Source: Chryseobacterium edaphi (GTDB lineage Bacteria; Bacteroidota; Bacteroidia; Flavobacteriales; Weeksellaceae). From it: a stretch of 64,000 nt of DNA. This document shows, piece after piece, positions 16,674 to 25,950 of this stretch (positions are counted from its first letter, which is position 1; each line of letters starts with the position of its first letter). The notes beneath the pieces were generated by a model. It worked only from the letters and a program-made list of their open reading frames with translations, was not told the origin of the DNA and made no database searches. The stretch is from contig NZ_JAOTEM010000002.1 of NCBI RefSeq assembly GCF_025628985.1, positions 558,001 to 622,000 of the forward strand, read 5' to 3'. Both the position numbers and the translations under genes were made by a program.

Positions 16674-17044
16674 ATGGGGTCTTGACTTGAAATACCGGAC
16701 CATTTTTTACTTTCAGTATAATATTTTACTTCTGCACCTAATCTACGAACAACTTGTATCCATTCTTGAAGTTCTAACTCAGTTAGTCAAATAGCATTCA
16801 GATTTTTCCCAAATTTTTCTAATCGAATAATTTCATCTAAATATCTTTCAAGTTGTTTTTCGTTTTTCACCTTTGTGAAAAGACGATTAATAAAATTTCG
16901 AGTTGCTACCTCAGTCGCAGAAAAAAACATTTTTCCTTTGTAAATTAAACCGATTTCTTTCTGTACATTCTCTACAAAAAGCACATTCAGTTTCTCAAAA
17001 TCCGAAGAATGTTCGGTAAGGAGTGAAAATCTGTGCTTTGAAGT
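16674..17044 (-). pseudogene. Orphan polymorphic-toxin C-terminal cassette (fragment)
   Basis: The frame reads EHSSDFEKLNVLFVENVQKE then IGLIYKGKMFF, nearly the same as the large toxin's junction (HSSDFEKLNVLFVENAQKE then IAVLYKGKKFF), and DNA identity is high over about 50 bp (16970-17026 versus 18536-18591). After that point it diverges completely. It runs to an in-frame TGA (about 16784-16786) and stays readable beyond (LTELELQEWIQVVRRLGAEV) until REP copy C. It has no own start or secretion domain. This is the structure of an orphan toxin tip awaiting recombination, or one now dead. Confidence 0.75.
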
Positions 17045-17069
17045 TTACTGTTAACTATTAAGAGTTCTA

Positions 17070-17369
17070 TTAATTAGGATCCCAAACACCATATGACGCA
17101 GGTTTCCAAGTGCCATCCTCATATCCTTCAATATAGTAATCAACATCCATAACAGTGCCAAATGGAATAACAATACCTGTATCATTTCTAACAAGAAAAG
17201 GTCAGTTTCCTGCTAATCGATGTTTATAATCTTTCGCAATATAATCGTAAATATTTCCATAGCTTTTCTTAATAAATTCATTAGGAATTTCAAGTTCAAC
17301 ATTTATTTTCTGTTGTATTTGCTTTATGTACTTATTAGCTATTTCTAGCATTTCATTATCATTTAACAT
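17070..17369 (-). pseudogene. Second YrhB/Imm35-like immunity gene with in-frame TGA
   Basis: From ATG at 17369 the frame gives 99 codons to TAA at 17070, with one internal TGA at codon 56 (17202-17204). Around it, AGN-stop-PFLVRNDTGIVIPFGT matches LGNAPFIVENSNGKIILFGT of the intact immunity gene at 17487-17807. The following DVDYYIEGYEDG matches EIEYYIKEYEAG. The parallel runs the full length, so this is a paralogue broken by one nonsense change, not a spurious frame. Confidence 0.75.
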
Positions 17370-17463
17370 ATTATTTTACTTTTAGATATTCAAAATGTTT
17401 ATAATCTCAAGCATTCTCAGCGGAAATATAAAGTTTAAAAAATAGCTTTCGTTAACAGCAATA

Positions 17464-17481
17464 AACCACCCGAAGGTGGTT
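17464..17481 (-). terminator. Terminator hairpin after the immunity gene
   Basis: AACCACC-CGAA-GGTGGTT is a perfect 7-bp stem six bases after the stop codon of the YrhB/Imm35-like gene. Confidence 0.65.
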
Positions 17482-17486
17482 ATAAA

Positions 17487-17807
17487 TTATTGAAAATCGC
17501 TAAGTCTTGGCATATCTGGCCATCTTCCTGCTTCATATTCCTTGATATAATATTCAATTTCTCTTCCTGTTCCAAATAAAATAATTTTACCATTACTATT
17601 TTCAACTATAAAAGGAGCATTTCCTAATAATGTATTATCATCATCATTTCTTGTTTCATTATACTTTTTTGTATTATAGCGAAATATCATCCCATAGGGT
17701 TTTTTAATACATCTGTCTTCTAAAATAATGAGATTTAACCCGCTTTTCTGGCTTCTTTCTATAACATAGTTTTCTGCAATCTGTATAACTTCTTGTTCTG
17801 TTAGCAT
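17487..17807 (-). CDS. YrhB/Imm35-like immunity protein
   Basis: This 106-aa cytoplasmic protein starts 14 bp after the stop of the large toxin gene and is its likely antidote. The sequence follows the YrhB/Imm35 pattern: an N-terminal helix (EQEVIQIAENYVIE), a strand with GMIFRYNTKKY, the GNAPFIVEN loop, then IILFGTGREIEYYIKEYEAG. Proteins of this family are known as immunity genes of polymorphic toxins, including those with papain-fold tips, which fits the tip seen upstream. A broken paralogue follows at 17070-17369. Direct neutralisation has not been shown here. Confidence 0.8.
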   Translation of the reverse strand: MLTEQEVIQIAENYVIERSQKSGLNLIILEDRCIKKPYGMIFRYNTKKYNETRNDDDNTLLGNAPFIVENSNGKIILFGTGREIEYYIKEYEAGRWPDMPRLSDFQ

Positions 17808-17821
17808 AATTTTAATTAATT

Positions 17822-20500
17822 TTAATTAGTTTTCATATATTTAAATTCTTTATAGGGACCATTCTCTAATCGTAAGTTTATAAAGCCACTAATAGTTTGT
17901 CCTTCAATAAAATCTACAGTTTTGCTGCCTGGCCTTTTTATAACATATATTACGTGGTTTTCCCCACCTTTTTTTGCTATACATACAAGAATGCCTTTTT
18001 CATTATCAGCCATTCTTGAATGTAGAAGCCCAACATTTGCTAAATATTCGAGACCTCTTGAAATGCCATATTGGTTTTGAAACCATAAACTAAGACCTAT
18101 CCACATATCTTGACCTTCTGAAACAGCAGCAGTGTTAATTTTTCCTGTTTTAAAAAATATATCTATAACTTTCACTACCTCTACACAGTTATGATCAGCA
18201 ATTTTAACAATATATTTTTTCCCCTGATCGTTTAGCATTATTTTATGATTAAAATAAATTCGCGCGTCATCAATAAAATCTATTGCATTTTCAGCAGTAA
18301 TTTTAGTTTCTTGAAGAGCTATTAATCCTTCTTCAAATTTTTCTATTGATATAATCTGATCAGAAACTATTATGTTTTCCGCCATCCCAACAAGACGGCT
18401 CATCTCTTCTTCTAGCTTTGTAGTATTGCCTCCAGCTCTTCTATGTAAATAATCTAAAAATTTACCTGTTCTTCCGGCAGAATTGGCATGAAAGAATTTT
18501 TTACCTTTATAAAGTACAGCTATTTCTTTCTGTGCATTCTCTACAAAGAGGACATTCAGTTTCTCAAAATCAGAAGAATGTTTTGTAACATTTTTGATAC
18601 CCTCTTTTAAAAGAACTTTTACGCCTACTTTGGAATAATCCCTTAAAGGAAACGAATATAATGTATTTTCAATTAATTTCGTAATACTTTTCTCTTGAGA
18701 TGGAAATCGGGATTTGTACAATACTTCTACAGTTACATCAAGCGCTCTTTGTGCTTTGGGAAGCATGCCTGCCATTGCGGTTGCTGTAAAACTTGTTGCA
18801 CCTTGAACAATATAGATTTTATCCCATGCATCAAGAATATCCCTGCCTTCCGAAGTCATTTTTAACTTGTCTCTCAATCCCTTTTCTATATAAGCGTCTG
18901 AAATCGCAAATGTAAGGTCAGCAAAAGCAGCGTATAAAGGTAGTCCTGATACTCCAGATACTATTGTAGAAAGACTTGCAAGGACTATAATTATATCTGC
19001 TGTAATACGCAACATACGCAAAGCATCTTCTGCTGCTTTTTGTTGTGCGATATGATATAAAAATAAAGCTGGAACCTCAGTGTCAATTTCCAAATTCTCA
19101 AATTCATTTCTATTTTTTACTCTTGCATAAACTTTGAGATGGAGCATATCTAAAGGTCTGAATTCTCCATTCTCTATTTCGCTTTCATGTTCAAATTCTT
19201 TTGTTTTTAAATTCCAGGTTTTCACTTTATTAATCAGTTTAACCATATTTCTAGGATTTCCATCCATAAAATCTCCTGTGAGTTCGCAATGTCTTTCAAT
19301 AGTGTCAGAATCTCTACTGGTTCCGAAAGCAAAAAGACATCCTTTTTGTTCTGGTTGATGAGCGTCATCCATTGCATGTTGAGTCTGCATAAAGGCAGTC
19401 ACATATATCACAAAAAGTTCTCTGTTTTCGATCATTTGCCCATGACCTACCTGATTGGTTTCAGAAATAATACCTTTCCCCATATAAACACTCTGGCTAT
19501 CTAAAGAATGATAAATATGAAGGATTAACTTGGGATCATTTTTAACCTTATTATATACAAATTCGCCTGAGATTGCTGTAAGAATGCGAATAGCATATCT
19601 GCTCTTATCTCTGAATGGTTCTACAGCTAATGCAGCAATTTTACCGACTGTATTTACATCACGAAGTAATTGAGAATCGAAATTTAAAAACTGTATAAAA
19701 TGATCCCATAATAATTCATCAGAAAGTTTTTTTGTTTTTCCTTTGTAGTCTACACCTGTTAATGCAAAATTAGGGAGCTGGTTATAAAAAAACATTAAAT
19801 CATCAATCGAGGTTAGTCCCTTTCCTGCATCTTCAAAATGAGAAACCAGAGCTAGTTGTGCCATATCCTTATGATGTGGAAACAGATATGAAATAGCCTC
19901 AATAAAATCATCAGCATCACTTAGTTTTATTTTTATTGCATCAGCGATGTTGGAAGAATTAATAGTTGCTTCAACCTCATTTATTATTGTTTTAGTTGGT
20001 TCTCTGTTGTAATTACGATAAGGAATATTGATTGTTAATTCAATTTTCTTTTCCTTAACTCCCAAGTATGTATTATGAGTATACTTTTGAGGATCAATGT
20101 AACCTATACTTGTATTTACCCATACTTTTTTATCAAGACGGTCGAAAAACGTATTTTGAAATTTTAGATCTTCTAAATCGGGCTCTTGTATGATTAATTT
20201 TTCAATCATCTTTTTCTTTACCCTAACATTATCAATTTTTGGAGGAGGAATTTCTTTTAGATTTATCTCTTCCTTTTCCTGTGAAGAATTGATAAAGTTT
20301 TTTTGTGCATCAAAAATGTAATTGTTGAAATCCTGAGATGATGTTAATGATCTGAAAAGCTTCTCTTCATCAACCCATAAATTTGTGAAGAATGGCTCTA
20401 TAGAATTAGAAATAATTTCTTCACCTTTCATTTCTGCCCAAATTCCTCTGCTTATTTTTTCAAAATCATCAATTTCATTTAAATATTCTTTAAAATTCAT
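17822..20500 (-). CDS. Large polymorphic toxin with papain-fold (Tox-PL-like) tip
   Basis: The 892-aa product has no signal peptide. Residues 1-480 form a large region of unknown family (it contains QPEQKGCLFAFGTSRDSD). A hydrophobic, possibly membrane-inserting stretch lies at about 500-527 (ADIIIVLASLSTIVSG). A junction FVENAQKEIAVLYKGKKFF lies near 648-667. The C-terminal tip shows the papain-like toxin pattern: Cys772 in DHNCVEVV, His849 in ENHVIYVI and Gln868 in FIEGQT. Members of that class are proteases or glutamine deamidases. The start at 20500 is preferred to one at 20551, which falls inside a terminator hairpin. An immunity gene follows at 14 bp. The delivery route is probably the neighbouring fibre/DUF2589 genes, by inference. 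Confidence 0.78.
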   Translation of the reverse strand: MNFKEYLNEIDDFEKISRGIWAEMKGEEIISNSIEPFFTNLWVDEEKLFRSLTSSQDFNNYIFDAQKNFINSSQEKEEINLKEIPPPKIDNVRVKKKMIEKLIIQEPDLEDLKFQNTFFDRLDKKVWVNTSIGYIDPQKYTHNTYLGVKEKKIELTINIPYRNYNREPTKTIINEVEATINSSNIADAIKIKLSDADDFIEAISYLFPHHKDMAQLALVSHFEDAGKGLTSIDDLMFFYNQLPNFALTGVDYKGKTKKLSDELLWDHFIQFLNFDSQLLRDVNTVGKIAALAVEPFRDKSRYAIRILTAISGEFVYNKVKNDPKLILHIYHSLDSQSVYMGKGIISETNQVGHGQMIENRELFVIYVTAFMQTQHAMDDAHQPEQKGCLFAFGTSRDSDTIERHCELTGDFMDGNPRNMVKLINKVKTWNLKTKEFEHESEIENGEFRPLDMLHLKVYARVKNRNEFENLEIDTEVPALFLYHIAQQKAAEDALRMLRITADIIIVLASLSTIVSGVSGLPLYAAFADLTFAISDAYIEKGLRDKLKMTSEGRDILDAWDKIYIVQGATSFTATAMAGMLPKAQRALDVTVEVLYKSRFPSQEKSITKLIENTLYSFPLRDYSKVGVKVLLKEGIKNVTKHSSDFEKLNVLFVENAQKEIAVLYKGKKFFHANSAGRTGKFLDYLHRRAGGNTTKLEEEMSRLVGMAENIIVSDQIISIEKFEEGLIALQETKITAENAIDFIDDARIYFNHKIMLNDQGKKYIVKIADHNCVEVVKVIDIFFKTGKINTAAVSEGQDMWIGLSLWFQNQYGISRGLEYLANVGLLHSRMADNEKGILVCIAKKGGENHVIYVIKRPGSKTVDFIEGQTISGFINLRLENGPYKEFKYMKTN

Positions 20501-20526
20501 TTCAATATTTTTTAAGATTAATAAAA

Positions 20527-20550
20527 GGCAGAGTTTTTTAGGCTCTGCCA
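20527..20550 (-). terminator. Terminator hairpin between fibre and toxin genes
   Basis: GGCAGAG (20527-20533) pairs with CTCTGCC (20544-20550), followed by TTTTATT on the minus strand. It sits between the stop of the 523-aa gene and the toxin start, so the toxin is probably made by partial read-through. Confidence 0.7.
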
Positions 20551-20564
20551 TATTGTTTATGATA

Positions 20565-22136
20565 TTAAAATTTATAAGCTTTCGAGATCGTTAAATCAGC
20601 CATATTACTTAAACCATACTGCCAATTTGGTAATTGCATAATAATAGATAATGCTCGAGTGTTGTCTATATCAATCTGATAAATTTGATTATTAAAACTC
20701 CAAATTAAGTATAGGATATTTCCATTTTTAATGAAAGTTAATTTTTGTGAATATGAACTGACGCCATCAGATGAGGCTATAGCAACAAAAGGAGGAGAAA
20801 TTGTATTTATATTTGCTTCTCCTCTACCTGAGAATGGTTTATATGCAAGGTATGCAACAGTATTAAATACATCGGAATTAATATTAAAATCCGAATATGT
20901 TAAACCAATTCTTGCGGGTAATAGCTCAAATAAAGTGTTGCCTACAAGCGTTCCTATTGTATAATTTACATTCATTTCGATGTAAAAATTATCTGTAATA
21001 TCATGAAATGGGCTAGATTTAATGCTTACTACTGGATAATTGCTGCCAGATGATTGAGATGTTTCGTCCATTATTTTTGCAATATTCCCATTTCCCACAG
21101 TATATGTATTATTATTCTCAGGAACGGATCTAACTTCCCAAGTCAAAGTTGAAGTATCAATATTTGAAACAGAATTTACAGAATTAATAGACAAATTAGA
21201 ATTTGTAATATAATATGCTACTCCATTCCATACCCTTATTCTATATTTTCCTACAGGTAAATTTGAAAAATTGTAATAAAAAACTAAATCAATACCATTT
21301 TGATACAATTGAACTTGTGAAGAAAGTATCTGATCTACTGCAGTATCTCCATCCTCGTTCATAATTTCAACTGAAAATGAAGCTGGATTTAAATTTAAGT
21401 TAGCTCCTTTTAGAGAAACCCAAGTGTTAATATTGCTTGTTCTGTCGATTACTAAAGGACTCACCATTGCTACACTCATCGTATTTGTAGTCCATCCTCC
21501 ATTCATTGCAGTTTTCCAGGCTGCTTTTTCTGATTCGGAAAGTGTGGAAGGTAAACTTAAGAATGGCTGAACTCCACTAGTTCTTCCCAGCTTTCCGGAA
21601 TCATCTTGTGACAAAAATGTATGAAATGCGGGATTCGTTGAGACATCGCTTAATCCAGAAATTGAGTATGGGTGTCCTGCAGTTTCTACGCCCCAGTCAG
21701 ATCCTAAAGTTAATCCTGACCCTGCAACTGATGTCAATGAAGAGTTTGCAATATTTTTACCTAAATCTCCTACTGGTAATGTTGCTGTATTTCCATTATT
21801 ATCTAAACCTAAAACTTTCGGATATTCCAGAGGATTACCATCCATATATGGTTTGTCTAATTTGTGGATTAACCTTTCTCTCGTAGCTGCATTAAAATCT
21901 TTTTGTGTGCTAATTCCTTCATCTAATAATTCCTGATTTGAAATATTTACAGCACTGTCAACCAAATCCTGTGGATTAAAATTTCCAGAATGAGTTTTAA
22001 TATCACCATTCTCATCAATAGCATAGTCTGTGTAAGTAGCTGCACCAGGTGCAGCTACTTGATAAATAACATTGTTTTCTCTTTCTCCTACGGAAGGCAA
22101 TGCATTTACCCTTATGATTTTTCCTATATTGGACAT
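20565..22136 (-). CDS. Fibre-like protein
   Basis: The 523-aa product has the N-terminal style of Bacteroidetes phage fibre proteins (MSNIGKIIRVNALPSVGERE, then NVIYQVAAPGAATYTDYAI). A low-complexity Ser/Thr/Gly/Asn-rich middle follows. The C-terminal half looks like beta sandwiches, with segments such as SVEIMNEDGDTAVDQ and DITDNFYIEMNVNYTIG, as in receptor-binding domains. It has no signal peptide. It lies 27 bp downstream of the 1255-aa gene and upstream of the toxin. A role in target recognition is inferred from style and context; no family was identified. Confidence 0.65.
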   Translation of the reverse strand: MSNIGKIIRVNALPSVGERENNVIYQVAAPGAATYTDYAIDENGDIKTHSGNFNPQDLVDSAVNISNQELLDEGISTQKDFNAATRERLIHKLDKPYMDGNPLEYPKVLGLDNNGNTATLPVGDLGKNIANSSLTSVAGSGLTLGSDWGVETAGHPYSISGLSDVSTNPAFHTFLSQDDSGKLGRTSGVQPFLSLPSTLSESEKAAWKTAMNGGWTTNTMSVAMVSPLVIDRTSNINTWVSLKGANLNLNPASFSVEIMNEDGDTAVDQILSSQVQLYQNGIDLVFYYNFSNLPVGKYRIRVWNGVAYYITNSNLSINSVNSVSNIDTSTLTWEVRSVPENNNTYTVGNGNIAKIMDETSQSSGSNYPVVSIKSSPFHDITDNFYIEMNVNYTIGTLVGNTLFELLPARIGLTYSDFNINSDVFNTVAYLAYKPFSGRGEANINTISPPFVAIASSDGVSSYSQKLTFIKNGNILYLIWSFNNQIYQIDIDNTRALSIIMQLPNWQYGLSNMADLTISKAYKF

Positions 22137-22163
22137 GTTTGTTGTTTTTTTAAGTTAAATGAT

Positions 22164-25100
22164 TTAATCCCAATCTCCAGAAATGATTTTTTCAGAAGTG
22201 TCATCAGATTTTACTCCTAAAAGATTGTTGTTGGGTTGAAAATCTGAATCATCAGTTACGACATCTGAAGGAACTTCAAATTCTTCGGGGTTTTCTTCAG
22301 AAAATGGTAAGGCTGTAGTTGTTATTAATCCTACAGAATCTTTCTGCAAAATATTGAGAGATGTTGGTAAGGTTGTAATCCAAGCTTTACCCTGTTTTTT
22401 ACCTAAAGGCTCACGCATTTCATCAACAATACTCATATACATTGGATCTCCGATTACAGGAATTTCACCACCATTCCAAACTTTTCCGGTTGCCATGAAG
22501 AATTGTACAGCATCTTCAAATCCCGGATTTACAGTTACAACAACTCTTGCCATCCCTGCCTGTAAAAAGCTTCTGAATAAAGGATCTGTGCTTTCTGATA
22601 AATACATGTTCTGCCATTCGTCACGGCTTGCCCAATAGTATGGATAGAATGTATAATCCATAATTGTCCATTCAAATGCTTGCTCCAGAAACTTAGCTAA
22701 AGCGGTGTATTGATCAAGGTTTTCGTCAAGAATGATACTGAAATCCTTCATAGCTTGAGCCTTATTTGTAAGTTCAGTGTTACCAAGAGTTTTATTGTTC
22801 AGATAATCTTGAAGTAAGTAGGCAATACAGTTGTGTTTGATGATTACACGTTCCATATCACGATAGAAATTGGACATTTTTTCTTTATTTTCCGCTTCCT
22901 CTTCTTTCGCTTTTTCATCTGCTTCTTTTTGTTTTGCTAAGAAATCTTGGTAAGCAGTTTCATAGGCTTTAATAATGGCTTCGAAATTCTCTTGCTTCCA
23001 AGCATTGATAAAATCGTTAGAAAGTTTCAAGTACATCCTAAGTTGAATTGTAACACTAGCCAAATCATTACCTTTTATATTTAGATTTAATGTATTTGTA
23101 ATATTTAAACCTGTGACAGGACTTAAATCACTGTCTTTGTTTTTAGAATAGTGAATCTCGCCTCCATTTATGGGGTGATATATCCAAATCTTTGTGTTTT
23201 TAAGCAATTTCTTTCCGCTTTCACAATGTACTGGTCCTTCAATTCTTTCACATGAATAATCTTGAGGAATAACAAAACTTGCTGTTCGGGTACCATTACC
23301 AATTCCTCCTTCTGTTTTATTTTCTACAATCATTTTCGAAGCCTGAGGAAGTGGAGTTAGGGTAACTCCATAATAATCTGCCCAATATTTTAATAATATT
23401 TCATTAGCAGATTTTGCATCTGGCATAGTATTAGGAGATGATGCTTTTCTAGGATCTACAGGTTCTTTAATTGTTTCTCTTGTGGCAAAGGTTGCTAAAC
23501 GGTGAAGCTTTGCCGGTTCAGGAATCATAAACTCAAACATGGTACGGATACCATAATTGTAAATCTGATTTTTCATTTTTTTGTCAACCCATCTGTAAAC
23601 TCCTACAACATGTTTATCTCCTTCTCGGTTATCATAGCCATGTGCGTTATTCTCCTCAAACTCTTCAATAATTTTTTCAATTCTCTCCTCCGCAACTTTT
23701 GTAAGGAGTCTTTCTGTTGCTTTTTCAGTAATTTCCTGAGATTTTGCAATAGCTTGACGGGTACTGTTTTCTTTTGAATTATTTGTTGCAAAGCTTCCTC
23801 CAATTTCATAGGGTACTGTTTTACCGCCACCGTATCTGAAATGTGCTTCAGCACTAATATCTTGCTGGATAATATTTGCTACTTCAGATTGCATATCATT
23901 TCTTGTGGTTGAAGTAGTATCGTTTAGGTTTTCTCTTTCTGTAGATTTTGAAGTTGTTGTTTGTATTTCACTTCTTCTGAGTTTTCGGGAAGATTTTTGC
24001 TTAAATTCTTTTGCCATGATGTTCTCAATATGAGTAACTTCTCCCGGAACGTATGCATGAGTACTTTGCACCACTTTCATATAATCTGCAACACCCAATC
24101 TTTTTATACCAAAGTTTTTACGAGTAAAGCTTCCTGTTTGTGGATTTGTTGTTCCTCCGGGATTCCCACTTCCGCCACCTTCACCAGGATTTTCGGTTCC
24201 ACCACCGGGGGTTTCGTCAATATCATCATCAACTTTTGTTCTAAAAGCAAATCTTCCGGTATATGTTTGATCTGAGACTACGTTATCTTGTTCAATTGTA
24301 GTGTATTCACCATTTTTAAAGTATAATGTAATTTTTACTTTAGAAACACTTTTTAAATAGCCTATAATTAAAGGGAAGATTACCTTACCATCTACAACAT
24401 CGATTGAAGGAATGTTTTTATAAATACCTTGACCATTTCCTGTCATTTCTAAAGAGGCTGAAAGCAATCCTAAGGAAGAATTATCAGTGTTATAAAAAAA
24501 TGTCAGATAGTTGTTAGGAAGGATAAGAACCCTTTTAGTAATTACCTTTAAATAATATGTACCGGAAATTTCTGTATAGGTAGTTTTATTTACTGGAACA
24601 AGAACGTTTCCAATTTTTGCAAATTCCTGTCCTGTAGCGGGTGATTTTGCAAATAATTTTTGGGTTTTAAATTTAATTTCATCATCTAGTTTCTCAAATA
24701 CTTCTGGAAATGTATCATAGTCCTCAGTAATTGAAACAGAAATTTCATTTATAAGAAGTTCTTTATCCGATACAATTTCAATTTGTGAATAATCTAAGTC
24801 TTTTTCTACAGGACTGCCATTATTTACAATGGTGAAATTTTCAATAAATAGAGTAAATAGTTCTTGTGAAAGTTTAGATTTGAGATCTTCAAAATTTAAT
24901 TCGTTTTTATAATCAAATTTGAATGGAGGAACATTGAGTTCGCCTAATTCAGCATATAAAGCATCAATTTCTTCCTGACTCATGCCCTCATGAATTTGAG
25001 CGTCAATTCGTTCAAGAGCAATATTATATTCGTCCAAAGTTGCTTGATAAAGATCTTGGTAATCTTTGTATGCCGCATCATATTGTTTTGCTCTTAGTTT

Positions 25101-25931
25101 GTAAAATGCTTTCTGAATTTTTTCTAATTCTGATTTAAGTTGTACAAACTCATTTTTTTCTAATTCAAGAAATGATAATTCAGAAATTTTTTCTCCTTCA
25201 ACTTTTAATTGTTGCTGAGTTGCTACAGATAATTGAGTTCCGTTAATTATTCCTTCACCAATGTTGGATACATTTACCTGAAAAGGATTACCAGCTGTAG
25301 TTGATGTTGAGCTTTCAGTACCGCTTCCGTCACCAAAAAGCGAAACAGGCAGAACAACTTTACCTTCTAAAGATTTTCTTAGAAGATCATCCCCATTGAT
25401 TTTCACCATTTCTTCAGTTGCAGATAGTGTTTTTGCGTATCCATAATGAAGAGCTTTGAGAATATGAATAATGGACTCTTTTATATAGAAATCTTTTTGA
25501 GTTAGAATCTGATAAATCAAATTGTCCCACAACATTTTTAATGACTCATAACCGTCTGTATTATTAGTAAATAACAGATTGTACCTTAAAGATATTTCAA
25601 GAATATCATCATCATTAAGTACTTCTCTTTTAGAAATTTTTCTCCCAGCTTTTAATAAGTTCGGAAAATCAGTTTCAAGTTCGCTTTCATTGGTAAAGAC
25701 ATTTGATGTTTCTACAAATTCACCTACGTATTTTTCTAACTCACTAAACTTAGCATTTGCTGACTGATCTGTGATATTAGTTAATTTATCGTCAAAAAAT
25801 CCTTTAGCTTCAACTTGTCTGTGGATAAATCCAAGGTTTTTAGCTTTAGTTTCTGTTAATTGAGGATTTCTTAAACTTACAAATCTGAAAAGAGTTTGCT
25901 CTGTATTGTTTTTTTTATTTTCTGTTGCCAT
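22164..25931 (-). CDS. Giant (1255 aa) protein of unknown function, possible scaffold
   Basis: I do not recognise a named family. Residues 1-240 look helical. A coiled coil spans about 250-324 (ELEKNEFVQLKSELEKIQ). Beta-rich sequence follows to ~560, then a Gly/Pro/Thr/Asn linker at ~567-600. The C-terminal half opens FTRKNFGIKRLGVADYM and holds a Lys/Glu-rich helix at ~982-1023. Near the end comes a dense aromatic block (EWTIMDYTFYPYYW) and RVVVTVNPGFEDAVQFF. There is no signal peptide. The ATG at 25931 was chosen because the longer frame overlaps the upstream gene. It is the largest protein of the operon, between fibre genes, so a structural or shell role is plausible. Confidence 0.7.
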   Translation of the reverse strand: MATENKKNNTEQTLFRFVSLRNPQLTETKAKNLGFIHRQVEAKGFFDDKLTNITDQSANAKFSELEKYVGEFVETSNVFTNESELETDFPNLLKAGRKISKREVLNDDDILEISLRYNLLFTNNTDGYESLKMLWDNLIYQILTQKDFYIKESIIHILKALHYGYAKTLSATEEMVKINGDDLLRKSLEGKVVLPVSLFGDGSGTESSTSTTAGNPFQVNVSNIGEGIINGTQLSVATQQQLKVEGEKISELSFLELEKNEFVQLKSELEKIQKAFYKLRAKQYDAAYKDYQDLYQATLDEYNIALERIDAQIHEGMSQEEIDALYAELGELNVPPFKFDYKNELNFEDLKSKLSQELFTLFIENFTIVNNGSPVEKDLDYSQIEIVSDKELLINEISVSITEDYDTFPEVFEKLDDEIKFKTQKLFAKSPATGQEFAKIGNVLVPVNKTTYTEISGTYYLKVITKRVLILPNNYLTFFYNTDNSSLGLLSASLEMTGNGQGIYKNIPSIDVVDGKVIFPLIIGYLKSVSKVKITLYFKNGEYTTIEQDNVVSDQTYTGRFAFRTKVDDDIDETPGGGTENPGEGGGSGNPGGTTNPQTGSFTRKNFGIKRLGVADYMKVVQSTHAYVPGEVTHIENIMAKEFKQKSSRKLRRSEIQTTTSKSTERENLNDTTSTTRNDMQSEVANIIQQDISAEAHFRYGGGKTVPYEIGGSFATNNSKENSTRQAIAKSQEITEKATERLLTKVAEERIEKIIEEFEENNAHGYDNREGDKHVVGVYRWVDKKMKNQIYNYGIRTMFEFMIPEPAKLHRLATFATRETIKEPVDPRKASSPNTMPDAKSANEILLKYWADYYGVTLTPLPQASKMIVENKTEGGIGNGTRTASFVIPQDYSCERIEGPVHCESGKKLLKNTKIWIYHPINGGEIHYSKNKDSDLSPVTGLNITNTLNLNIKGNDLASVTIQLRMYLKLSNDFINAWKQENFEAIIKAYETAYQDFLAKQKEADEKAKEEEAENKEKMSNFYRDMERVIIKHNCIAYLLQDYLNNKTLGNTELTNKAQAMKDFSIILDENLDQYTALAKFLEQAFEWTIMDYTFYPYYWASRDEWQNMYLSESTDPLFRSFLQAGMARVVVTVNPGFEDAVQFFMATGKVWNGGEIPVIGDPMYMSIVDEMREPLGKKQGKAWITTLPTSLNILQKDSVGLITTTALPFSEENPEEFEVPSDVVTDDSDFQPNNNLLGVKSDDTSEKIISGDWD

Positions 25932-25950
25932 TTTATTTATTTTAAATTTA

